44,098 nt of DNA from an uncultured Flavobacteriaceae bacterium (GTDB lineage: Bacteria; Bacteroidota; Bacteroidia; Flavobacteriales; Flavobacteriaceae): contig CAJWPZ010000013.1 in the NCBI GenBank assembly GCA_913045325.1, positions 1 through 44,098 on the forward strand, written 5' to 3'. Shown here one piece after another: positions 34,407 through 40,947 of this stretch. The notes beneath the pieces were generated by a model. The model saw only the letters and a list, made by a program, of their open reading frames with translations. It ran no database searches and was not told the DNA's origin. The translations under genes and the position numbers were made by a program. Each line of letters begins with the position of its first letter. Within the stretch, counting starts at the first letter, position 1.

Positions 34407-35126
34407 CTAGTCTTGGGTTTCTTTCATGGTGTGATATACATTTTGTACATCATCATCTTCTTCTAGTTTCTCTAATAATTTTTCTACATCTGCCATTTGA
34501 TCTGGTGTGATAGATTTGGTTACCTGAGGGATGCGCTCAAAGCCAGAAGATAAAATTTCAATATGATGCGTTTCTAGGTAGCTTTGAATATTTCCGAAGC
34601 TCTCAAAGGGAGCGTAAATTAATACGCCATCTTCATCTTCAAATATTTCTTCTACGCCATAATCTATAAGTTCCAGCTCTAATTCTTCAAGATCTAAATC
34701 TCCTATGTTCACTCTAAAATTACACAGGTGGTCAAACATAAAAACCACCGACCCAGAAGTACCCATATTACCATCACATTTGTTGAAATGGGAACGTACA
34801 TTTGCAACAGTTCTAGTATTGTTGTCTGTAGCTGTTTCTATTAATATGGCAATACCATGTTGTGCATATCCTTCAAATAATACTTCCTTATAATCTCCTA
34901 GACTCTTATCACTAGCTCGTTTGATGGCGCGCTCTACGTTATCTTTAGGCATGTTCAAAGACTTAGCGTTTTGAATTACCGCACGCAACCTGGAATTTGA
35001 ATCTGGATCTGGGCCTGCTTCTTTGACCGCCATTACAATGTCTTTACCAATTCTAGTAAAGGCCTTACTCATGGCAGACCAACGTTTCATTTTTCTTGCT
35101 TTTCTGAATTCAAAAGCTCTTCCCAT
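34407..35126 (-). CDS. yebC: YebC/PmpR-family regulator or translation factor
   Basis: 239 residues from the ATG at 35126 (MGRAFEFRKARKMKRW), the standard N-terminus and length of the family. Conserved segments are KNVERAIKRAS-like DNVERAIKR, YEGYAQHGIAILIE-like FEGYAQHGIAILIE, DNNTRTVANVRS and the GTSGSV segment. Members bind DNA and act as transcription regulators; recent work also links YebC proteins to translation of proline-rich stretches. The frame stays open 43 codons further upstream and encodes a membrane helix, but a good promoter lies inside that extension, so it is not included. Monocistronic, convergent with the acyltransferase gene. Confidence 0.92.
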   Translation of the reverse strand: MGRAFEFRKARKMKRWSAMSKAFTRIGKDIVMAVKEAGPDPDSNSRLRAVIQNAKSLNMPKDNVERAIKRASDKSLGDYKEVLFEGYAQHGIAILIETATDNNTRTVANVRSHFNKCDGNMGTSGSVVFMFDHLCNFRVNIGDLDLEELELELIDYGVEEIFEDEDGVLIYAPFESFGNIQSYLETHHIEILSSGFERIPQVTKSITPDQMADVEKLLEKLEEDDDVQNVYHTMKETQD

Positions 35127-35148
35127 AATAATTTTTTTAAGTAAAAGC

Positions 35149-35180
35149 CAAATATAAAAAATACACACTCCAAAAACCAA
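35149..35180 (-). promoter_or_regulatory. Promoter of yebC
   Basis: On the minus strand TTG at 35180-35178, a 21-base spacer, then TATATTTG at 35156-35149; the ATG at 35126 follows after about 22 bases. It fixes the yebC start and leaves the upstream in-frame extension outside the main transcript. Confidence 0.6.
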
Positions 35181-35324
35181 CTGTATAATCAAAAGTTTCA
35201 TTTCAAAAATTAGTAAGCGTATATTTTGGCTCTTTGTGTTTGTTGCACATGCCATATTTTTTCAAAAAAGAGTTTTTTTCGAAAAATACTCTTAAACTCG
35301 TATGGTAGAAGTCACAAAAGAACG

Positions 35325-35332
35325 TAATTTTG
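35325..35332 (+). promoter_or_regulatory. Candidate -7 box for the SF2 helicase gene
   Basis: TAATTTTG, a full TAnnTTTG match, 24 bases before the GTG start at 35357; no TTG at the usual distance. Confidence 0.45.
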
Positions 35333-35356
35333 CAACTTGCATAAATTCTCATAATT

Positions 35357-36913
35357 GTGGCTACAGACACTTCCAATAGTATAGACGAAACAAAAACTGG
35401 TAAAGATTTATACTCCTACCAAAAAGGGGCAATTGATAAGATTTTTACTGCATTTGATGATGCTCCCCAGGACTATCATTTGCTATACCAACTACCAACT
35501 GGTGGTGGAAAAACAGTTATTTTCTCTGAGATAGTACGACAATACCTTAAAAACCACAATAAGCGTGTGCTGATAATGACACACCGTATCGAACTATTAA
35601 CCCAAACCTCCAAAATGCTCACAGAGTTTGGAGTAATAAATAAAGTGGTTAATAGTACTGCAAATCTTGATGACCAAGACCAGTATAGTTGTTTTGTAGC
35701 TATGGTGGAGACACTAAACAATAGACTTCAAGACGAAAAATTTGACATCAGTAACATTGGCCTTGTAATTATAGATGAGGCGCATTACAACTCATTTACT
35801 AAGTTGTTTGGCTATTTTGATAAGTCTTTTATTTTGGGAGTAACGGCAACACCTCTTAGCTCAAACATCAAACTGCCCATGAATGACAACTACAATGAAC
35901 TCATTGTAGGGGAGACCATTGAGGCTTTGATAGAAAATGAGTTTTTATCTAGAGCAAATACCTACAGCTATAACGTAGGGCTAACTTCTCTAGAGATAGG
36001 AGCCAATGGTGATTACACGGTTAAGTCTTCTGAAGATTTATACACCACCAATGACATGCTTAGCAAACTAATGCATGCCTACGAGGAGCATTCTAAGGGT
36101 AAAAAGACCTTGATATTTAACAACGGTATCAACACTTCTTTACATGTATATGATGCCTTTAATTATGCAGGATACCCTGTAAGACACCTAGATAATACAG
36201 CAACCAAAAAACAAAGACAAGAAATTCTAGAGTGGTTTCATATAACACCAGATGCTATTTTAACCTCTGTTAGTATTTTAACGACAGGTTTTGATGAGCC
36301 AACCGTAGAGTCAATTATTTTAAATAGAGCTACCAAATCTTTGACACTTTACTATCAAATGATTGGTCGTGGTTCTCGTATTTTGAAAGACAAATGTACT
36401 TTTGATGTTATAGATCTTGGAAATAATTTTCATCGTTTTGGACCTTGGGGTGCAGATTTGGATTGGCAACGAATTTTTAGATCACCAAACTATTACTTAG
36501 ATAACCTGATGGATGATGAAGAGCTGGAAAGCTACTTTATCTATGAGATGCCAGAAGAGTTAAGAGCAGCGTTTTCAAAGTCTGAAAACGTCACCTTTGA
36601 TATTAAAAAAGCCTATACAGACTCTGTTAAGGCTGGACACTCGTCGAAAGTTATATTAGAGCGTTCTATTTCTCAACATGCTCTAATTTGCTCACAGAAC
36701 AGTGAAGATGTCTATGACGCTTTAATTTTGGCAAAGAAATTAGGTGATGATATAGATTTTAGAATAGAGCGGTATTCAAAATGCATAAGTAAAAGCACAC
36801 ATAATTTTATAAGCTGGCTTAAAAACGATTACAGGTTGAAACTTCGCAGTCATCTAAGAGAGAACTTTGATAACATCTATGAAGGCATCCATGGGCATCC
36901 TCCCGTAGAATAA
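35357..36913 (+). CDS. Superfamily 2 DEAD/DEAH-box helicase
   Basis: 518 residues starting at GTG 35357. Motifs: YQKGAIDKIF Q-like segment, motif I PTGGGKT at 47-53, motif II IDEAH, motif III VTATP, and in the second RecA domain LTTGFDEP and motif VI YQMIGRGSR. This matches the ResIII/ComFA-like group of SF2 translocases. The C-terminal 150 residues (after about 365) are helical and not recognisable to me. No methylase, nuclease or specificity gene is adjacent, so a restriction role is not supported; a housekeeping DNA- or RNA-remodelling role is equally possible. Stops nine bases from the convergent xerD stop. Confidence 0.87.
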   Translation: MATDTSNSIDETKTGKDLYSYQKGAIDKIFTAFDDAPQDYHLLYQLPTGGGKTVIFSEIVRQYLKNHNKRVLIMTHRIELLTQTSKMLTEFGVINKVVNSTANLDDQDQYSCFVAMVETLNNRLQDEKFDISNIGLVIIDEAHYNSFTKLFGYFDKSFILGVTATPLSSNIKLPMNDNYNELIVGETIEALIENEFLSRANTYSYNVGLTSLEIGANGDYTVKSSEDLYTTNDMLSKLMHAYEEHSKGKKTLIFNNGINTSLHVYDAFNYAGYPVRHLDNTATKKQRQEILEWFHITPDAILTSVSILTTGFDEPTVESIILNRATKSLTLYYQMIGRGSRILKDKCTFDVIDLGNNFHRFGPWGADLDWQRIFRSPNYYLDNLMDDEELESYFIYEMPEELRAAFSKSENVTFDIKKAYTDSVKAGHSSKVILERSISQHALICSQNSEDVYDALILAKKLGDDIDFRIERYSKCISKSTHNFISWLKNDYRLKLRSHLRENFDNIYEGIHGHPPVE

Positions 36914-36922
36914 AGGAGCGTA

Positions 36923-37825
36923 TTATTCGTCTTTTCTTGGATGAAATTTGGTGATGGTTTCTTGCAAAAAAGAAGTTTCTATGTGGGTATAAATCTCTGT
37001 AGTAGTTATGCTTTGATGTCCTAACATTTGCTGTATAGCTCTTAAATCTGCGCCATTTTCTAACAAATGTGTTGCAAAAGAGTGCCTAAAGGTATGTGGG
37101 CTAATTACTTTATCAATACCTGCTTTTGCTGCCAGCTGTTTTATAATGGTAAATATCATGGCTCTTGTGAGCTGGTTTCCTCTTCTATTTAAAAACAAAG
37201 TATCTTGAGCCTTTGGTGCTATTTTTTGATGTACCCGAACTTCTTTTTTGTACAATTCTATGAATTTTATAGTAGTATCCCCAATGGGTACAAAACGTTG
37301 TTTATCTCCCTTTCCTGTAATTTTTATAAACCCTTCTTTAAAGAATAAATCTGAAATTTTAAGACTTGTTAACTCACTCACCCTTAAGCCGCATCCGTAG
37401 AGGGTTTCAAGCATTGCCCTGTTACGTTCTCCTTGTGGGCTACTAAGGTCAATGGCTTTAATGAGTTGGTCTATTTCCTCAATTGCGAGAGTATCTGGAA
37501 GTTTTCTGCCAATTTTTGGACTTTCAATAAGCTCTAAAGGGTTTGTTTCTCTGTAGTTTTCAAAGATGAGATAATTAAAAAAACCTTTCAATCCAGAGAT
37601 GATTCTACTTTGAGATCTTGGGTTTACATCTTTGGCTATGGTGTAAATAAACTCTTTTAAAACTTCTGGCTTAATTGCAATAGCAGTAGTGTGTATTTTA
37701 GAATCATCAAGCCAGGTTATTAATTTTTTAATATCCAAGGCGTAATTGTCTATTGAGTTTTCAGAAAGTCCTCTTTCAATTCTCAAATAGCTTTGATAAT
37801 CTTTTAATGCCTGTTGCCATTTCAT
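36923..37825 (-). CDS. xerD: Tyrosine recombinase XerD
   Basis: 300 residues, the length of chromosomal Xer recombinases. The catalytic set is complete: Arg148 in GCGLRVSE, Lys172 in TGKGDKQR, His244 and Arg247 in PHTFRHSFATHLL, His270 in MLGHQS, and nucleophile Tyr279 in TEIYTH. The N-terminal SAM-like domain (1-90) binds the dif arm. With XerC it resolves chromosome dimers at dif; XerC is the alternative name, but the sequence fits XerD better. No dif site or integrated element is visible nearby, so it is a core gene rather than an integrase. Confidence 0.93.
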   Translation of the reverse strand: MKWQQALKDYQSYLRIERGLSENSIDNYALDIKKLITWLDDSKIHTTAIAIKPEVLKEFIYTIAKDVNPRSQSRIISGLKGFFNYLIFENYRETNPLELIESPKIGRKLPDTLAIEEIDQLIKAIDLSSPQGERNRAMLETLYGCGLRVSELTSLKISDLFFKEGFIKITGKGDKQRFVPIGDTTIKFIELYKKEVRVHQKIAPKAQDTLFLNRRGNQLTRAMIFTIIKQLAAKAGIDKVISPHTFRHSFATHLLENGADLRAIQQMLGHQSITTTEIYTHIETSFLQETITKFHPRKDE

Positions 37826-37901
37826 GGATTTGGGTATCTAAAATTTTAGTTTAATAACAAATTAAAGATACGAATAACAAATGTGTTTGCCTTGGTATAA
37901 G

Positions 37902-37909
37902 TATATTTG
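37902..37909 (+). promoter_or_regulatory. Candidate -7 box for the first barrel gene
   Basis: TATATTTG, a full TAnnTTTG match, 25 bases before the TTG start at 37935. Confidence 0.45.
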
Positions 37910-37934
37910 ATATATAAATTTAAAAATATATCAA

Positions 37935-38474
37935 TTGAAAAATTTAGTACTAATAGTAGCGGCTTTTTTTATAAGCACTACCGTATTTTCTCAGGAGTTA
38001 GACCTAGGAATTAAACTAGGATCTAATTTTGCATCTATAAGTGATGCCCAACAAGGTTCATCGACAAGAACAGGGATCCAGGCAGGTATCTTTGGGGGTG
38101 TAAAATTTAATGACAAAATAGCCATTAAGCTTGATGTATTGTATTCTCAACAAGGGGCAGATTTTGATGCTGGAACCTTTGATTTAACCTATGTAAACCT
38201 TCCCTTTGTTCTAAAGTACTACCTTGTTAGTGGCCTACACATTCAAGCAGGACCTCAGTTTGGGATTTTAGTTGACGACTCTATTAAAGACTTATATGAA
38301 GAAATTGTTGAAGCAGAAACCTCAGATATTTCTGGAATTATTGGTGTAGGGTATGATCTTCCTTTAGGTCTTCGTGTTGAAGGAAGGTATAATTTTGGTC
38401 TTACAGATATATTAGAAGATTCTAATATTAAAAACTCTGTTTTAACCCTTTCAGTTGGTTTCTCATTTTTGTAA
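37935..38474 (+). CDS. Outer-membrane beta-barrel protein (PorT-like)
   Basis: 179 residues from a TTG start directly encoding the signal peptide MKNLVLIVAAFFISTTVFSQ; no ATG is available upstream of the signal. After cleavage near residue 20, the protein alternates short amphipathic strands and turns and ends in an aromatic residue before Leu (SVGFSFL), as in eight-stranded barrels of the OMP_b-brl_2 type. The segments LGIKLGSNFASI and VEGRYNFGLTDI are typical. Function unknown; many members are porin-like or structural. A second barrel gene follows 71 bases on. Confidence 0.85.
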   Translation: MKNLVLIVAAFFISTTVFSQELDLGIKLGSNFASISDAQQGSSTRTGIQAGIFGGVKFNDKIAIKLDVLYSQQGADFDAGTFDLTYVNLPFVLKYYLVSGLHIQAGPQFGILVDDSIKDLYEEIVEAETSDISGIIGVGYDLPLGLRVEGRYNFGLTDILEDSNIKNSVLTLSVGFSFL

Positions 38475-38511
38475 AACACACACACTTTTATTTATATTAC
38501 TGTAAATAGTG

Positions 38512-38519
38512 TATTTTTG
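38512..38519 (+). promoter_or_regulatory. Candidate -7 box for the second barrel gene
   Basis: TATTTTTG, a full TAnnTTTG match, 26 bases before the ATG at 38546, suggesting that the two barrel genes have separate promoters. Confidence 0.5.
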
Positions 38520-38545
38520 TGGCATAATTGTAAATAAAAAATAAC

Positions 38546-39082
38546 ATGAAAAAATTACTTCTATTACTTTGCTTTTTCGCAGGTTTTACTGTCATTCAAG
38601 CCCAAGAGCAATACAATGATTCTAAGGGTTTTAGAGCAGGTTTTGCAGCAGGATTTCTCTCTGAAATTGAATCTGTAGGAGGTAGCGTAGATTTAATATA
38701 TCAACTTGATCAAAAGTGGAGTATTGCAAACACTACTTTGTTTACTGTAAGTGAATTACCTAGCAAGGAGCGTTTAAAATGGTTTTCTATGGATCTGAAT
38801 GCTCGGTATAAGGTATATGACGCCTTTTATATGCTAGCTGGAGGCCAATTTTTATATCAAACCCTTGTAGAGAAAACATATATTGGTGGTTTTGAATCTG
38901 GAGAGCAGACAATTAAAATTTCAAACTTTGGAGCCAATATAGGTGCGGGATATGTCTATCACTTACTAAGTAACGCTAATGTATTTGCAGAGATAAAATA
39001 TACAATTCTAGCCAATGAATCTGAGCCAGTTGAAAGCTCTAGTTACATGCAGGCAAGAATTGGTTTGGTGTTTGATCTTTAG
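38546..39082 (+). CDS. Outer-membrane beta-barrel protein
   Basis: 178 residues. Signal peptide MKKLLLLLCFFAGFTVIQAQ with cleavage after about residue 20. The rest is a run of alternating strands (GFRAGFAAGFLSEI, WFSMDLNARYKVY, GANIGAGYVYHLL, FAEIKYTIL) ending in ARIGLVFDL, again a small barrel. It is of similar size to the gene before it but the two sequences are clearly diverged; I would not call them a recent duplication. Function unknown. A strong terminator follows. Confidence 0.83.
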   Translation: MKKLLLLLCFFAGFTVIQAQEQYNDSKGFRAGFAAGFLSEIESVGGSVDLIYQLDQKWSIANTTLFTVSELPSKERLKWFSMDLNARYKVYDAFYMLAGGQFLYQTLVEKTYIGGFESGEQTIKISNFGANIGAGYVYHLLSNANVFAEIKYTILANESEPVESSSYMQARIGLVFDL

Positions 39083-39102
39083 ACAAACCAATTATATTTT
39101 CT

Positions 39103-39136
39103 AAAAACGAAAGAAGTCAATTTCTTTCGTTTTTTT
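39103..39136 (+). terminator. Terminator after the second barrel gene
   Basis: Inverted repeat with 13-base arms (39103-39115 and 39122-39134), six-base loop, ending in a run of seven T's. It lies 20 bases past the stop and only about 20 bases before the aroQ start, so the aroQ promoter must overlap or follow it. Confidence 0.9.
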
Positions 39137-39142
39137 ATTTTC

Positions 39143-39150
39143 TATATTTG
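39143..39150 (+). promoter_or_regulatory. -7 box of aroQ, close to the start codon
   Basis: TATATTTG, a full TAnnTTTG match, ends four bases before the aroQ ATG. With the usual four to seven bases from box to start site, the transcript would begin at or inside the start codon. Confidence 0.5.
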
Positions 39151-39154
39151 ATAC

Positions 39155-39574
39155 ATGAAACTAAAGATAATTAATGGTCCAAATTTAAACCTGCTTGGCA
39201 CCCGTGAAACGTCTATTTACGGAACTACTACTTTTGATTCTTTTTTTAACCTCTTACAAAAGAAATACCCAAGGGTAGAATTATCTTATTTTCAATCTAA
39301 CATTGAGGGAGAACTCATCGATAGCCTTCAAAAAGCAGGGTTTACCTATGATGGTATTATATTAAATGCAGGAGCCTACACTCATACATCTATTGGTATT
39401 GGAGATGCTGTAAAAGCTATTGATAGCCCGGTGGTAGAGGTGCATATTTCTAATACATTTTCTCGGGAAGAGTTTCGTCACAAATCTTATATCTCTGCAG
39501 GTGCCAAAGGAGTAATACTGGGGTTTGGTCTTGAGAGCTATAGTTTAGCCATTGAGAGTTTCTTATCTACTTAG
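39155..39574 (+). CDS. aroQ: 3-dehydroquinate dehydratase, type II
   Basis: 139 residues, the standard type II length. It dehydrates 3-dehydroquinate to 3-dehydroshikimate, step three of the shikimate pathway. The N-terminus IINGPNLNLLGTRETSIYG holds Arg17 and the catalytic Tyr22; NAGAYTHTSIGIGDAV and VEVHISN (catalytic His) complete the site. In many Bacteroidetes aroQ lies next to xerD; here two barrel genes separate them. The next gene (DUF2461) follows after 133 bases. Confidence 0.96.
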   Translation: MKLKIINGPNLNLLGTRETSIYGTTTFDSFFNLLQKKYPRVELSYFQSNIEGELIDSLQKAGFTYDGIILNAGAYTHTSIGIGDAVKAIDSPVVEVHISNTFSREEFRHKSYISAGAKGVILGFGLESYSLAIESFLST

Positions 39575-39707
39575 CTATACTATTACGGCTTTACCCTATG
39601 GGGTGCATTACAGATATCATAGTGTTATGCAAGTCAGGTGTTTTGTTTACCACCTTTGCTATAGTAGAATAAAAAGAGCCCATATTAAAACTTAAAATAG
39701 ACAGTTA

Positions 39708-40385
39708 ATGACAACAAGTGTATCACCATCATCACTAAATTTTCTACAAAAACTTCGAGAAAATAATCATAAAGATTGGATGCAAGACCATAAAAAAGAA
39801 TACCTCGCAAGTGAGGTTTCTTTAAAAGAACTTTACAAGCAGATATTAAAAGGGTTGGGAGTTACTGATGAAATTGAAAAACAGAAAATTTTCAGAATCA
39901 ATAGAGATGTACGGTTCAGCAATAATAAGACCCCTTATAATTCTCACAGAAGTGTGAGTTGGAGTAGAGCAGGGGCATCGCGTCGGGGTAGTTATTATTT
40001 ACGGATAGAGCCAGGTAAATGCGCAATAGGAGGTGGTTTTTTTGGCCCCGAGCCGCAAGATTTATTACGCATAAGAAAAGAATTTGAAATGGATAGCGAG
40101 CCCATTAGGGATATTTTAGCTGAAAAAGAGTTTCAAAAATTTTATAAAAACTTCAATCAACAATACAAGGTTAAAACAGCTCCAAAAGGTTTTAATACCC
40201 TTGATCCTAATATAGATTTAATACGATTGAAAAGTTTTTTTGTAGTGCATGAGTTTACAGATAAACAAGTGCAATCAACAAATTTTGCAACTACTGTTGT
40301 AAAAGCCTTTGAACTGTTAAGACCCTATTTTGATTATATGAGTGATGTACTTACTACAGATCTAAACGGAGAATCAATTCTTTAG
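39708..40385 (+). CDS. DUF2461 / TIGR02453 family protein
   Basis: 225 residues, no signal peptide or membrane helix. The family segments are clear: NFLQKLRENNHKDWMQDHKKEY at the start (broken here for length), then FRINRDVRFSNNKTPYNSH, then YYLRIEPGKCAIGGGFF. The family is widespread and uncharacterised; the central segment looks like a conserved binding site with basic residues. It converges on the small unknown gene with a 14-base gap. Confidence 0.87.
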   Translation: MTTSVSPSSLNFLQKLRENNHKDWMQDHKKEYLASEVSLKELYKQILKGLGVTDEIEKQKIFRINRDVRFSNNKTPYNSHRSVSWSRAGASRRGSYYLRIEPGKCAIGGGFFGPEPQDLLRIRKEFEMDSEPIRDILAEKEFQKFYKNFNQQYKVKTAPKGFNTLDPNIDLIRLKSFFVVHEFTDKQVQSTNFATTVVKAFELLRPYFDYMSDVLTTDLNGESIL

Positions 40386-40399
40386 AGAATAAAATATTT

Positions 40400-40801
40400 T
40401 TAGTTTGAAATTTCAAACTGCATCAAATTATTCTTTAAGCGTTCTTTGGTAATGTTCATCATTCGTTTGTTAAAGGCAGATGAGTTGTCGCTGTAGCGCT
40501 GGTATTCTTCAGTTGTAAATTGGCCAATAAACATGCCTTTTAATGAATTTCTAAACTTAATATTTTTATATACTGCATTGTCTATGTATTGAAGCCTTTT
40601 TTCAATAGTTAGGTTGTAGAATACATTTTTGTGTTTGGTTATGTAGTTTTTAAAAACCAATACAAAAAGATCATTTTGAAGTTTAGCAATAGGGCGAAGC
40701 GTAGTGTTTTGAAAATGTTCCTGGTCAGACATCCCTTCTGTAATTAACGCACTAGGTATTGTTGGTCTACAGGAGAGTAACTGGGTATCACGAGTATTCA
40801 T
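40400..40801 (-). CDS. Small conserved-looking protein of unknown function
   Basis: 133 residues from the ATG at 40801 (MNTRDTQLLSCRPTIP); a longer open frame starts at 40930 but runs through the terminator of the preceding gene, so the inner start is preferred. Soluble, helical and basic, with the segments TLRPIAKLQNDLFVLVFKNYI, KRLQYIDNAVYKNIKFRNSL and GMFIGQFTTEEY. Similar proteins in Flavobacteriaceae carry the name glyoxalase, but I see no metal-binding pattern of that fold. Function unknown. Confidence 0.72.
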   Translation of the reverse strand: MNTRDTQLLSCRPTIPSALITEGMSDQEHFQNTTLRPIAKLQNDLFVLVFKNYITKHKNVFYNLTIEKRLQYIDNAVYKNIKFRNSLKGMFIGQFTTEEYQRYSDNSSAFNKRMMNITKERLKNNLMQFEISN

Positions 40802-40890
40802 GGCTATTGATCTTTTTATAAAGATACGTTTTGTGTAGCCCAATTTGTTGAGTCTTTCAAGCAAGTTATAAACACTAAAGACCTTATAAA

Positions 40891-40927
40891 AAAAACAAAA
40901 CCCCACAAGTGTAAACTTGCAGGGTTT
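40891..40927 (-). terminator. Terminator after the Asp-box protein gene
   Basis: An imperfect stem (40898-40910 with 40915-40927, two central mismatches), loop of four, followed on the minus strand by a T-rich run. It starts 20 bases past the stop at 40948. Confidence 0.75.
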
Positions 40928-40947
40928 CATATTTTTGAGAGCCTATG

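Noticed and set aside
34390-34412. Short CTAG...CTAG repeat with a T run between the acyltransferase and yebC genes
   Set aside because: Only a four-bp stem; not enough to call a terminator.
35357-36913. SF2 helicase as part of a restriction or defence system
   Set aside because: No methylase, nuclease or other partner is adjacent; neighbours are yebC and xerD, both core genes.
36923-37825. Tyrosine recombinase as evidence of an integrated element
   Set aside because: Full XerD-like sequence in a core setting, with no att repeats, tRNA target or phage genes nearby.
40802-40930. 43-codon N-terminal extension of the small gene at 40400-40801
   Set aside because: It passes through the terminator hairpin of the preceding gene and starts within it; the inner ATG gives the expected N-terminus.
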